Shown here: one piece after another, positions 51,601 to 64,000 of the stretch
How positions within the stretch are numbered: position 1 is the first letter of the stretch
Layout: every line of letters begins with the position of its first letter
Assembly (NCBI GenBank): GCA_019095985.1
Contig: CM032664.1
Coordinates: 61,692,038 to 61,756,037 of the forward strand
DNA: 64,000 bases
Source: Streblospio benedicti
Lineage: Eukaryota > Annelida > Polychaeta > Spionida > Spionidae
Direction: 5' to 3'
Program-made: the position numbers and the translations under genes
Notes under the pieces: model-generated
What the model was told of the DNA's origin: nothing
The model's database searches: none
The model's input: the letters and a program-made list of their open reading frames with translations, nothing else

Positions 51601-54600
51601 ATTTTAAATCAATTTACTACTTTTATCTGTTTCTGTTGTTTCACATAATTTGCTCCAAAACTTAAACAATGTTTGAAAACAAGAACCTTACTTTAAGACC
51701 TTCGGCACCAACGTAGTATCGAGTTTGTATAAAGAGTTGTCAAAAAGGCTAGTAATATCCCTTGGAACTTCTTCGGTTTCTTGTAAACAGGCTCTGGGCT
51801 GTTCCGACATCAGTAAAGTATCAGGCTGCATGTTGTAGTCGGCAACCTGAATTATTCATGAGATTCCATGTATTTATGAACAAATATGGTACAATATTGC
51901 TTGATACTAACACAATATATATCAACAGTAAAATGAGATATAACTTATAGTTTATTAATCACAATGCTGGTTTAAATACACCAATCCCAGGTTGAACAAA
52001 AGTATATTACTGTACTGTATACATATTCCCTATACAAAGTTTACAAACATCCAATGGCCCACAACGATGTAAAGCCGCACTCCCAAGTTTGGACGAACAT
52101 CAAAATATAGACATTAGAAATTTCAATGTATTTACACATACATACCTATCCCCTAAATTGCCCTTTTTTGGCCTAAAGGCCTGAAAGATATGATGCTACT
52201 TTTAAAAATGGGAATTAATAAATTGAATATGACTGTATACCTCAGGATCTTCAGCATCTATCTGATTCAATCTAATGTCATCTGTTGTTAAAAAATTGAA
52301 AAGTACTTCCTGGAATAAAAAGAGATTATATTTGATTACAATAGTAAGCAGACTGAGCTGTTCTTATTTTAGTTATTTAGTTTAGCTTATATTACAATGT
52401 GATAAATGTAATTATTTCATTATCCTTTCTGTTGTTGTTATTATTTGATGTTTTTATTTTTTCATTTACCAATTGGACATACATCATCAGGTTCAAGGTT
52501 TTATCATTCACACTGCCTTTACAGTCCATTTTCATTATCAAACTGTGAGTTAAACAAGGGGTGTAGTAATAGTAAAGTGTTGGCAGTGGTGTTAAGAAAT
52601 CATAATCACGTTGTTGTTATTGATCTCGGTGCCACTGACCATTTCGTCAATGGGGCTTATGCTTGGTGGAATTTTGAGACCTACTTTCATAGCCGTGAGA
52701 TATGACGATGTTGGACATATTAATTGTACCAAATTTAAAAACCTAAAGTAGTTCCTACCATAATTTTAGAATTTTCTTCTTTATCAATATACTGATCAGA
52801 GAGCATATGCGTAGATCCCAAGACAACAATTTTCCCTTTTCCATACTGAAAAAGAACATTTACATTTTACAAACATATTCATCACACATACCACATGTCA
52901 AAATAGCATTTATTTCTGGACTGTTAATAGAATTAGGCTTAAACAATAACATAAATCAATAGCATAAATCTTATACATTTATTTCTCACACAGAGCGAGA
53001 TTGAAATATACCTTTATAACAACTGAATTTAAATGGTTCTACAATAAATACCAACCTTGCCAGGGTATAATGCACAAACAGGTCTATTTAGGGGAAAAGA
53101 CACACTCCCCGAGGAGAGGACAGGAACTGACGGTTTTATCACATTTAATGTTGACCCATATGGATACAGGAAGGTAAGTGCTCTGAAATTAACATGCATA
53201 CACATATTCATTTGATCACATTTCGCAATACCTTACATTTGCTGGTTTTCAGTTGACACCCTAAAAAATATTTGCATGAATTGAGCTAAACAGAATGAAT
53301 GATAGCAACTTACTGAGCATTATTTTCATCTTCATCTGTCAAATTTAACTGTTTCCCTGCAGCTTGACTTACAGCTCTATGAATAATAATAATTATTATT
53401 GCAACAATCAAATCCATAAGACACAAATAAATGGAAGTATCAGCTTCAGTATTTTATGTAATTTTAACCTACTACATGAGGTTGCTTTAGTATTTGACTA
53501 TTTGTGCAATGAAATGTACAAGTAACAAATATGACACCATGGTCACTGCTCATTATGTTAATGAATAGCTTTACATGGTTAGGTATCATTACTTTAAAAA
53601 AAAAACACAGTTTAGTATCATCACTGTTTGTGAGGAATACCTCACCGTGGATATACACTACTAACCGAACAAATACACAAAAAAATAAACAAACTTCGGA
53701 AATATATAACTAACCTATTAAGAACGCCATTTGAAATAAGAGCTTCTTTTGGATGAAAATATTTGTAAAAATGGGTTCTGACAACAGAATCTGAAATAGT
53801 ATGTAATGATAATATAATAAATATATGTATATATTTAGATGTGTTTTCCAGTGCTTGTGAATTCATTTTCAACTTTTTCTCTCTCATCATGAGTTTGAGT
53901 CCTACCAGGGCCACTTGATATAGTTAAATGGAAGCTTGGTGTTGTAAAACCTGCCTTCAACTATTTCTATTTTGATAGCAATATGCTTGGTAAAAAGACG
54001 ATAGAGAGAAGGTTGAAAATGAAGATATGTAATTATATGATTAAACAGAGTTAATCAAATACATCTAGTGTTATAAACAATTATTACATAATTATCTCCA
54101 GTACACTTACTGATATTTATATTCACTTACCATTGTTGACCATAATTCCATATTCTTCTAGCAAAAAATTTATATTTGTGTTGTATTTGGATTCGCCTCC
54201 TTCTCCCATCATAACAAACACACTCCCTCCAGATTCCACATACCTCTTGATTGCATCAAACTAAGATTGAATAAAATAAATCAATTTCTGAATTCAGACA
54301 TCATATTTTGAAAAATAAAACCTCAATTTATAGTACATGTACATAGGCAAATATATTACATCTACATTGTATATCATTAATCTGACATATTAGAATTTGT
54401 ATTTTTCTATCCCTAAGTATGGCTATGGGCACAATTATGAATCAACTATTTTTTTTATATTACAATGCAAGTAAAAATAGGCTATGGTCCTATAGAGAAA
54501 CAATAATAGCTTTGATCAAATTCTTCCATATATGTCAATCAGGCCATGAATTTATTGATTCGGAAACTTTTTAAGGAAATAAATTCTTAGTTCACCTCGG

Positions 54601-55042
54601 TCGCTGTGAATTTGTCTCTTGGTCCACCTGTTACAAAAACTCTGGCAATAGATAATCTTTCTTCTGTTATGTCTTCTTTGTTCCTGATTTATAAAAAAAG
54701 AAGAAGAAAAAAAAACATTAAAAAATTCTTGCACCATCATATTATGTTTCACATACAATCAATATGAAATTTTCCTTACTGATAGGTACAGTTCAAGAGA
54801 TAATTTACAATGATGGGAAAACGTAATAACATTGATATAATATATCCATCTAGATTGTTTTCACATATTGATATTCCACCAGATCATTACAAAACAAAGC
54901 ATGTGAAAAGTGTTACTTACACAAGCACTTTCCAATTTGACTTTAATTTGCGGTTTAGTGTTTTGAACCCTTGTGCTACATTAAATAATTCTTTCTTCGA
55001 TGTGTTGAACACAATCGTATTCTTTCCACTTCGTTCATCCAT
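48616..55042 (-). CDS. IFT52: Intraflagellar transport protein 52
   Basis: IFT-B1 core subunit needed to build cilia. Exons: 54921-55042, 54596-54683, 54131-54260, 53715-53790, 53314-53376, 53056-53182, 52759-52845, 52241-52309, 51692-51846, 50768-50855, 50280-50388, 50035-50180, 49695-49730, 48616-48693. Every phase agrees; 457 aa (human 437). N-terminal GIFT domain: TGGPRDKFTATE, GGSVFVMMGEGGES, LLEEYGIMVNN, KYFHPKEAL, NNAQALTFLYPYG, SVSFPLNRPV, VLGSTHMLSDQYIDKEENS. Central block LNQIDAEDPE..DYNMQPD and ELNVKHEPLTLITPQFETPLP. C-terminal IFT46-binding region FPPQFREL, FDLDEQF, RLAQITNKC, HQVVEFKKLNQE. The last two small exons give a Gly/Met-rich tail. An acceptor just before the ATG (exon start 55045) implies a leader exon; GTAAGTTGG at 55764-55772 on the minus strand is a candidate donor. 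Confidence 0.96.
50989..51470 (+). mobile_element. TTAA-flanked MITE, copy C (3' end lost)
   Basis: Begins TTAAAAGTAATGCTCAGCC and runs colinear with copies A and D to CATATTTGTTCGGTCACC. The terminal GAGCATAACCTTTAA is missing. In an IFT52 intron. Confidence 0.75.
53882..53965 (+). repeat. SINE fragment related to 40681-40875
   Basis: ATGAGTTTGAGTCCTACCAG, GGGCCACTTGATATAGTTAA and ATGGAAGC match the minus strand of the 40681-40875 element. Confidence 0.5.
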
Positions 55043-55049
55043 ATTCTAA

Positions 55050-56928
55050 AGATTTTAAAACGGCATAGGTTATGATGGTAAAAGAATAAACATTTACAGG
55101 TATTTTTTTTCCTTGTGAGCATATTTTTCCTAGCAATAAAAATATGAATATTGAAGGCCAATATCGTTTGTTCCCGAAAATCATTATTGGTTTGACCTGA
55201 ATTATTTGCACGCTTCAAAAGCCATAATTACATTTAAATAATTTTTATTACATCATAAATTTGAATTTTGAAAACTTATTTGTTATATTATAAATAACCA
55301 AGAAATATATATATATATATAATAATTTTCATATATAAAACTCAATGTCGGCACACATGTATAATTTTTATAAGCTGTTCAAACCATACATCCAATCGAA
55401 ATGAAACTAAGGAATGTTTTAAATATTCATGTAAATTCCAATATATTTCTTGAAAAAAGACATCTGTTTGAACATATTTTATATAATGGTTCATAATTAA
55501 AGTCTCTTATATTATGAACGTACGTGTGTACTTTTTGCGGTGTATGTATTATTTGATAAGTGGGCAATTTAAGGCATATGTTGCAACTTATACATGACAA
55601 TGTAACTAATGCAATATTGTAATATAAATATGCAACTTTGGGTACAGTTTTGAACGAATGACGTAAACCAGTAACAGTTGGCGTAATATTTACTAAGAAA
55701 AAACATGTGATGTGGAAAAAAAACTGCCATTTGTCTGAATTCTGATTTGACTTCATAGGCTTCCAACTTACGCGGAATAGTCTTAACCAATCCCAATAGG
55801 GGTGTGGGCATGAATTACGTGGTAGAAGTCAATTCTTTGATTTCATATACTTAGAAGTGTTATATTGTTACCCAGTGCTACTGATTTCAAATCCTAATAA
55901 CGTACCCAGTGCTAATTTGTGCTTGCACTTAAGAAAACTAGTCCGAAGTATTCATATTGGATTACGGAATAAGATCTGCACTTTTGCACATAGTGTTTTT
56001 TGAAAAAGGCTAGTGCATCAATCGCACTTTTCACCCATACACACAATCCGCGAATCTTACATATGACGTAAACACACCGTAGAAGTCAATAAAAAATTAC
56101 GTCATACATCCAATTCACAGTTTATGTGTATGGCAGGTTTTAGTGACTGGTGATCTATGCATATTACAGTTTTGTTCCCGACATGATAAAGAAGAATGGG
56201 CGGCTGTTTTACAGACTATATGCAGACAACTGCATGTTTTGTCTATAAGGATTCATCAGTGCAGCTCATTTTCATAAGATAGGGACTGGTAGCAACGAAA
56301 CGAGCATAACCTCCCGAAGCGCATTTAAGCCAGGCACGTGCATACTTGCCAGAGTGCTCACACTGTGGAGTAGTGAGCGATCCACTCATCTATCTGATTT
56401 GTATGTTCATGTTTGTATGAAATATTATTGTCAAAACTCGTGTAAACAACACATTATTCCTTAGTGACTGCTTATAATTGGATACAATTATAGCATTATT
56501 TTGTACATAAGCACTTAATTCTTACATATATACTGTTGAAATGTATCAATATTTACAGAAAGGTATAATACTATCAATTTTAATGAAAAATATCTCTAAA
56601 AACCTCAACTGTCGGCGCCATGACAGGAATGGAATTTGAGTGCGGAACAATAAATAATAAAAATCTAATTCAATACAATAACTGTATAACCATCATTTTT
56701 CTTGTATTTTTTATTACATGCATACACATGTACCGTCATTTCTGTTTATTTCATGATGAATTGTAGATATTTGAAATTTGAAATAATATTTACCTCTTTT
56801 AATTGCTGGCGCCTAGGCCAAAACTTCTGCAGCTTTTTCAAGCCTATGATGAAGGCTGGCCGTGTGGACAGTTTGTGAGTAAGTGGGGTTTTCCTCGTTT
56901 CAGTTGATCATCTCATCTCTGTGATATA
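55050..56928. other. IFT52 upstream region, no gene
   Basis: AT-rich. Contains the likely IFT52 leader exon and promoter near 55770-55830 (CCAATCCCAATAGG, a CCAAT-like pair). 55990-56155 is the reverse-strand copy of the repeat at 60440-60590. Nothing else recognised. Confidence 0.35.
55990..56155 (-). repeat. Dispersed ~160-bp repeat, second copy at 60440-60590
   Basis: The minus strand reads GATCACCAGTCACTAAAACC, ACATAAACTGTGAATT, TTGACTTCTACGG and GCGGATTGTGTG in the same order as the plus strand at 60440-60590. Confidence 0.6.
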
Positions 56929-57059
56929 CAGGAGCAATTTAAACAGTCATCTATGATTGTTCGACTGATGCAGAGCCTAAGCATCAAAGATGAGTCATCT
57001 TTGATGCTTAGGCTCCCCATCAGTTGAACAAGCATAGATGACTGTCTAAATTGCTCCTG
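56929..57059. repeat. 131-bp almost perfect hairpin
   Basis: Arms of ~64 bases (CAGGAGCAATTTAAACAGTC ... AGCCTAAGCATCAAAGATGA and the complement) are joined by about three bases. Pairing is almost continuous. Could be a MITE or the source of a long hairpin RNA. Confidence 0.75.
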
Positions 57060-57134
57060 TGCTGTGATAGTGATGACATCGACATTATGTACAGTGGCTA
57101 GAATGCTTGTTAAAAAATGCACCTATAAATCTAA

Positions 57135-57510
57135 AACTATTCTGGTCTTGGTGACGTAATGGTCAGCGTGTGCAACTTGCAAACAGGATTTGCTTTTGTG
57201 GTGAGTCGGAGTCTCATGCCTGGTAGACTCTTAGCTTAGAAATAGAGACCATATGTCACCAAACAGTATACATTATATATCTACCATTAAATTCCCAATT
57301 TCACACAGTCTGTCACCACTGATGAGTATATCATACTAACAACAAGTACGATATTCGGAGATCCTCATTGAAAATCATGCATCATGAAGTGAAGAGTCAC
57401 CCCACTGCACGTAAAAGAACTCACCTATAGTTTAAAAACAATAGCTAGCATAATACCCCTGCCCCAAGGCTAAGTTGGTTATCTAACCTGCCTCTGTTGG
57501 TCCATTTACA
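57135..57510 (+). mobile_element. Possible tRNA-derived SINE
   Basis: GGTGACGTAATGGTCAGCG resembles an A box, and GTGAGTCGGAGTCTC is a weak B box. They are followed by CACTGCACGTAAAAGAACTC, a type of tail motif found in invertebrate SINEs. No target duplication found. Confidence 0.35.
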
Positions 57511-60500
57511 AACATCACATGGTCTCCCACTGAGATAAAAATCAGCAAGTTGATCAATGGCTGCAGAGTAATTGAATTGTAATTGAAATTCAGATTATAA
57601 TTGAAATTGTGGTGGAAATTTCATCTGTAATTGTACTTACAATTATAATTGACCTCAAGTCTGCATGAAGGTGCCGATACCTCGAGGCCGATACCCCTTT
57701 CCCCCCACCCCAATCTAGACCCTCATTCACAAACAAATGGTGTGGTCTCTATAGTGTATGTAATAACTATTAACATGTGAAATTTCCAAAAAGGATATAT
57801 CTTTTAATATGAATGCAACCACAGCCTGTTGTCGCCAAACTGTTACATATTAGCATTCTTGATCGATTCCACACAGTATGTCGCCAAAGTCATCCACATC
57901 ATAACTGACAAGGCTTTTTATCAAGGAGGTCAAGGAGTGTAATACATGCATAGTTGAAACAAATTGCATTCATAATTGTTAGATTTTTTCTTTCTATGCT
58001 ATCGACTCTCAATAAATAAAAATATCCAAAGTATCTATATTTGAAGCTTTTCAGCTCAAAGGTGCTCTAATCATTATGGTGCAATTAGAGCTATTTAGAG
58101 TAGAAAAGCATAAATATTTTTGTTGAGATGACAGCATAGAAGAATAAACCTAACAACAAAATGCGGCCATATGTTATGTATAGGATACATGAAATTACTA
58201 AAAAAAAAATATATTAACTTAATATTATATCTAATTATGTAATCTTGAAATGTGAAGCAAATGTATCAACTTATTTATGTGCAATATTTTAATTGGTGTG
58301 GCAGTAAAGCTCAATTTCGACAAAATCATACAAACATTTGATTTAATTATTTATTTCATATAACACTAAAACATCTCATTTGTTTGACACTGAACACTCC
58401 TGTGAGCTTTTACCAGAAAAGTCTAACATCTCATGCAGGTTGGATGGACTCCCAACAAAGCTCTTGCAAGCTATCTACGGTTTATTTCTAATCTTCATCT
58501 AAACGTAAACCAGGGTACAAAATAGAGCCAACACGGGAGCCAGGTGCAGGCTGACTTTTGCCCAGGCCGGCTGGTTTCAAAAGTTCACGGCCAGGTGGAT
58601 AGAGTAATTTTTGACAGTTTAAAAAAAATAACATAATTAGTGGCTGAACAGTTTTTGTCAGGGCCGGTTACTTTTTATAGTTGCTGGCTATGTGGTCTGT
58701 GAACAAATTTTCATGAGTTTCATACCCTGCTTAAACTTACAAGTTTCTACTGTATAGTCATGAATGATATTTGCGGATTATAAAGTCGTCTGTGTAATCT
58801 TATTTATGTATTTAGGCTTGTTTGGACATTACAGGCAGTGGGCCTACTACATGTACATGTATATGTTGATTATACCAATTGTACACAGAGTGACACAGGA
58901 AATGAAAAGATAAATGTTATAAGAATATGTAGCAGACAAAAAATACAATTCATTACTTCTGATATGTCATGTTTGATCGATGCACTTGTTTTATAATACA
59001 TAATTTCAAATGAAATAACAATTTTTTACTACTACTATCTCTTTACAATCCTGATCTTAACACAACTACAATATTATCAATACATTTATAAAATTACAGA
59101 AAATAAAAAAATGTATCTAAGTTTGATAGACAAAGGAGAGATGCCAGAGGCCGTTTATCAGGGTTTGGAGAGGTTGACGATCAAATTGAAACTCAATTTG
59201 ACAACCTGTGACACTTTCAATACTGTTCAACAAACTTTGAATAAACCCCCATAAGCACACAGACTAGACACATCCATGAAACAACTATTATACAATAAAC
59301 ATATGGCACAGCAATGAAATAATAACCATTACACTATTACACATATTCTTGCCAATACATAATATACAATGTATGACCAGTGATGACTGACGATCTCAAT
59401 GCATCACCATCTCAGGACAGAATTCTCTAATAAATGATCTGCGTTTTCAATGACTATAGGACATAAAATGAGAACTTACAAAAACATCCATCATTTATTT
59501 TCAGTAAAATACAAAATAGCACTTCACTAGATACATATTTCACCAAAGGTGGGAGCTGGCAAGTTTAATCGGCTGTCATGTTTAGGTCATTCTGATCATA
59601 CTTACAGCAGTAGTTGAAGCTGTCAATGTTTATAACTCACAAGTTTGCAATGATGAAATAGGTACACTACTGATTGCGTAAGGAAGACCCCTCTTTACTT
59701 TCTCCATTTTTCTATTTCTCTTTCTTTCTCTTACTTCCCCATTCTTTCTCATACTTTCTTTTCTTTTGCCAACATTCCCATATTACGTTTTTTAGTTAAT
59801 TACAATTCCGAAAAACTTCTATTACTGATTACCAACACAATGAACATGTTCTATGATATGGCATGGCACCCCAAAATATCAAAACCCACATGAAATAAAA
59901 CATTTTATAGAGAAAAAATGTGTGGTGTATGGAGGGGTTGGGGGAGTCGCGGGGTTGCATGCTCCCTGGTCTGCCCTAATCTGCCCCCCACCCCCCAAAC
60001 GCTTTCTCCCAGACTTTTCTCTAACACTATTAAGTTTACATACATTTTAAAAATAATGTAATCAAAACTCAATGTAACAAAACCACTATGTAGTAAAAGA
60101 TTACTCAAAAAGCAGAAAATAAATAAAATCTATGTTATACATTTATTACTAGTAAAATGCTGACATGGAAAGATAACTGTCCACATGAAGTATGGTACCT
60201 ATATACATGCATTATGTATTATCACAGATACAAAATTAAAAATCCAAAATGCTGAAATAAAAAGTGCCAAAATCTTAATACTAAGTAGATGTCCAACTAA
60301 AATAGTAATTACCACTATGATCACAATCACTTAACTCAGTGTTTCCGCTAAATTCATGTTCACATCAGAATGCATGCAACGGGATGAGAATTACAGTGTC
60401 TTCACCATTATTCCGACCAAAGGCATCTGCATCAGTTCATGAAGATCACCAGTTGCTAAAACCGGCCATGCACATAAACCGTGAATTTACGTTTGACGTG

Positions 60501-62208
60501 AAAATTTAGTGACTTCTACAACGGGTAGTTCACGTGATTCGTAAGATATACGGATTGTGTGAATGGCCGAACTGTGCGATCGATGCTCTAACTCTCATAT
60601 ATCATACAAATTTGAGAAAATTTAAAAAGAAAGAACGATCTTTTCAAAGCCCCATTAAAAAGATATAAAATGATGCAGTCGCCTTTGGCACTAAATATTC
60701 AATCACAAGATTTGCAATTAAGTGATATAATATGAATATTTTTATGGACTTGACTATTATAAATATCGCATCAAAAATATATTTCTGGGATCATAGTTTC
60801 GTATGCATAAAAGGTCAATACATAATCTCTTTCATACATATAATCTTATTTCACTAGCAACAACTATTTTGGGAATGATCTTAATATCATTTTTGCAAAT
60901 CTGTTGGAAGCCCATCTATGATAACCACAAATTACATCGTGAGTGAGAATACACACCAATGCACAAATCATAAGCCTAAAAATTAATACATAAAACAAAT
61001 ACATGTATTTGAACACTTTTCTTGATTAGCACTTGCTGTACATAAAATCTTATAAAAATTGATATATTTGAATATCATATCCGAAGGCAACAAATTGTAC
61101 TTCCATTGATATATTTGAATATCATATCCGAGGACAACAAATTGTACTTCCAAGAAATAATAATGTGAATTGGAGAAACTTTAAAAATTAAAAAATCCTT
61201 TTCATGAATCGGAATTATCCTAGATGTAGCTAGGTATTTAAATTCTTCGATATTGTTTACAACAATGATACACTAATAATATGAATGATTTTGATTGAAA
61301 AGGGGTATCACTTATAATCCACGGATGTACGAACAGATGAATTTATAGTTTGATTTTCAAGCCCCACCCATCTTAACATACATAAATTCATCATAAAAGC
61401 ACTCCAGATTTTCAAGGCTCCCCACCAAAAACAAGATGAGATTTTTAGCATCACTCAGCCTCTAGTCTTTTTCATTTTTCGTGTCCCACCTGGAGCGTGA
61501 TAACTGGTAGCGGGTAGATCCCCTAATAGTTGACTAGTATTATGAGACTGCTGTATATTAAAAATAAACTTGCACATTATCGTAAAGTTGAAATTATATC
61601 TCAAAATTTCATAATCATGAGACTTAGGTTTATATTTCTTATCCACATTTGTGACCACTTTAACTGTATATATTGGACTTACAATCACACTTCATCACAT
61701 TCAATGCAATAATGTTTATCCATATAAAATACTTTACAAAATCCACTACAAATATTGGTATTATGATATAAAGCTTTTGCTGCAACATGAAAGACCTTCA
61801 AGAGAGAAAAATTGATAGATGTTCAAATCAATCATTATTGCTTTAAATTGCCTCCATTGCTTCGTTCATAAAAATGCACAAAGCTTCACATTATATACAA
61901 TTAACAAACACTCATAAACATTTTGATTCATAGCAACACATATTAATATGTACACATTAACTACGTCTTTAAAAACTATATTCTTAATATTGATATGATC
62001 CCATGTTTATTCCCAAGCTCTCAATAAATGTGCATGTAAATGTATAATTTAAAATAAAATAAAATTTGTATCACTCCCATTGAAAAAAATAGGTAACATG
62101 AAAAACAAACAAACAATAAGAACAATCAGGGTTTGAAACAACTAATGACTAACGGAACAAATAGTTCATTCCAGCACTAAAAACATATCAGCTAATACCA
62201 ATCTTAAT
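57511..62208 (-). other. TMEM65 downstream region, probably long 3' UTR, no other gene
   Basis: AT-rich with many TTTATT motifs (minus-strand AATAAA), for example around 58346 and 59490, so the TMEM65 3' end cannot be fixed. A direct ~58-bp repeat (TTGATATATTTGAATATCAT) occurs at 61059 and 61108. No open frame here has family support. Confidence 0.35.
60412..60690. mobile_element. Inverted-repeat element of the CCAAAGGCA/TGATGCAG family, copy 3
   Basis: CCGACCAAAGGCATCTGCATC faces ATGATGCAGTCGCCTTTGGC. The interior (60440-60590) is the repeat also found at 55990-56155 on the other strand. Confidence 0.5.
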
Positions 62209-62938
62209 TCATGATTTCTTAGCAACAGATTCATTTGGTTTTTGGTCTGTTTGTTGACTAGATGCTACTGTGTTGTCCTTTGTCTCATCTGTTTTAGCAG
62301 TACATGTTTCATTGTCTTTATCATGTTTGAAGAAAAGTAGCGGAAACATCCCAATCAAGCAGCCGATACTTATGCCAATTGCCCGGCCCTACAATGTAAC
62401 ATGGTCATCAATTAACAGACTAGTTTATCACAAAAGACCCTGACCGTACTACTGGTATGTATATACATGCAGTATTAACGTCAACAGTCTTAAAAGAAAG
62501 TCCAAAATATGCATTAAAAATTATATATTTTCAACTACCCATGCAAAACTAGAAAGACTGAGAAAACAGTACAAGGTGCAGCAAACACTGTGGTACATAT
62601 TAAGGAAGAGATGCTTAAAACTAACTAGTATAGGTTGCTACTCTGAATGTTGGACTTCCTAATGACCACAAAGATGTGAAAGGTACCGATTCATTTATTC
62701 TTATACAGTTATTGTATTTACTCTTCTTATATATATATATATAAATCAACATTTCAGTATAACATTAACAGATTACTTAATCTGTAGTACAAGCATAAAT
62801 ATAAATTTTCTTATAAAAATCAAAATAATTACCAGTGCACAGCACCACCGACTTTTCCAATGAAGAGCTTGAACAGGTGTAATATTTGGAGGGTGGATGC
62901 CAACTTTACTGACTAGAACTTCTACATATCCAGCACTC
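62209..62938 (-). CDS. TMEM65: TMEM65, 3' part (last two exons)
   Basis: C-terminal part of the mitochondrial inner-membrane protein TMEM65. Exons 62833-62938 and 62209-62388 join in phase and end in TGA at 62209-62211. Family landmarks: AGYVEVLVSKVGI, PPNITPVQALHW, then GRAIGISIGCLIGMFPLLFF, which matches the conserved last membrane segment (GKAVGVTIGCILGMFPLIFF in human). The polar tail is longer and Lys/Thr/Asp-rich, ending AKKS. The upstream exons, including the targeting sequence and first membrane helices, lie beyond the window or were not recognised in 62939-64000. Confidence 0.88.
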
Positions 62939-63380
62939 CTGCAAAATAAACAATATTGTAAATCAACTTAATGTTGGACCAATAAATATAATTGATTGTA
63001 TTCAAACGTCAAAGCTATGAATCATTAACAAGTAGTCGTCGGGAAAGCCATAAATCTCCCCCTCCTAGATCAGGCCCTTTTAGGTCAATCAATTTTAAAA
63101 TTAGTAATTCAAATACATTGTATATACATGTACATATATAAACAATATCGTAGAACGGCAACACATCTAATCATGAAAAGCGCCCCCAGCGGGGCAAACC
63201 AGTGTTTAATACACTGGAATGCCACTGTCTATATATTGGCTTCGTCATCCTGATTATTGATTATTAAAGCAGCAAATAGTCTACTTGAGTCTACTTTGCA
63301 GCTGATAGAATTATTGATATGTAATTGTGCATTCAAATAGCAAATATTCCATAAATTCTTCGAAAAGAAGGCCAAAGTAC

Positions 63381-63868
63381 TTAAAAAGATAATGCTCAGT
63401 CAAAATACTTTTTGTTCTGTCAAGTCCAGTATCAATGAATAATGCCTTTTCCATTGCAAGTGTAAGGAAAATAATATATATATTTTCCACATCTACTATT
63501 TATTACACCTTTAAAAATAACATGCCTTCTTGCGACCTAAAACACAAGGTCACGTGATGTTGCATAATCGAATGATTTTCGCCAGACGTACCGTGAATTT
63601 CTGACGGCAGACGTCACAATTAACATGGCAGAGATAGGAGGCTTCTTACGCGCACCGTGCGAGTATACGTCTGACGAAAATCATTCGGTTTACATTTCTG
63701 CTTTCACGTGTTTACTTGTGTGTACACTGGCCTCTTATTGCATAGTATTTAAATTGCTCTACATACTTTAATATGCTGTTTAAATGAAAGACACTTTCAG
63801 AATGCATAGTCCACATCACATTGCTTCTATACAAGCATATTTGTTCGGCCACTGAGCATAACCTTTAA
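63381..63868 (+). mobile_element. 488-bp TTAA-flanked MITE, copy D
   Basis: Full length: TTAAAAAGATAATGCTCAG at the left, CTGAGCATAACCTTTAA at the right, colinear with copy A throughout. Lies upstream of the penultimate TMEM65 exon, presumably in an intron. The remaining bases to 64000 show no exon. Confidence 0.8.
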
Positions 63869-64000
63869 AGGGGCCAATCACGTGAGGAGAATGATATAGT
63901 CATTCCAAATGTCAAGTTTGGTGATGATAGGTCATAAACTGTTCCCAGGAGACAAGTAAAAAAAATTTCATAATAATTTGTTTTTAAAAACACATCGTAA

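Noticed and set aside
59853-60108. Open frames near a C-rich patch
   Set aside because: No family similarity, no splice or poly(A) support, and located in the probable TMEM65 3' UTR.

Overview
This is a gene-dense, intron-rich animal nuclear window. Introns are short to medium, splice sites are canonical, and the encoded proteins closely resemble vertebrate orthologues. The dispersed repeats (a CR1/L2-like LINE remnant, many short inverted-repeat elements, tRNA-like SINE fragments) suggest a lophotrochozoan, most likely a mollusc. That species call is inference; no ribosomal or mitochondrial marker is present.

Layout. 265-927 (+) is a small intronless cysteine-rich protein. It converges on CHERP (-, 1663-15896), a SURP/CID/G-patch splicing factor whose first intron holds the LINE. 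CHERP shares a ~590 bp bidirectional promoter region with a MAP-kinase-interacting kinase gene (MKNK, +, 16485-21129). After an AT-rich stretch, PIGG (GPI ethanolamine phosphate transferase 2, -, 24567-31277) lies head to head with WASHC5/strumpellin (+, 36769-47050). The 33.5-36.7 kb interval between them is filled with mobile DNA. WASHC5 converges with IFT52 (-, 48616-55042). A repeat-rich 7 kb follows, then the last two exons of TMEM65 (-, 62209-62938; the rest lies outside the window). TMEM65 and WASHC5 are also near neighbours on human chromosome 8q24, so part of this order may be ancient.

The genes are housekeeping functions (splicing, translation control, GPI-anchor synthesis, endosomal actin, cilia, mitochondrial inner membrane). 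They share promoters in pairs rather than a pathway. I assembled exon structures by matching splice sites, phase and family sequence. PIGG (13 coding exons, 999 aa), IFT52 (14 coding exons, 457 aa) and MKNK (8 exons, 540 aa) join in frame throughout. CHERP is in frame except for one unresolved junction near its 3' end. WASHC5 is in frame except for one coding exon that looks scrambled.

Most interesting: (1) a compact 1.1 kb LTR element without coding capacity (35181-36289), nested in a TA-flanked inverted-repeat transposon. Each 320 bp LTR carries a tRNA-like domain, and the primer-binding-site-like motif just inside the 5' LTR matches the 3' end of that same domain plus CCA. (2) The WASHC5 exon at 42.8-43.15 kb, where exon pieces and transposon pieces alternate in order. 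(3) Multiple decayed copies of CHERP exon 9, and an in-frame duplicated splice donor. (4) A family of ~488 bp TTAA-flanked elements with four copies here.
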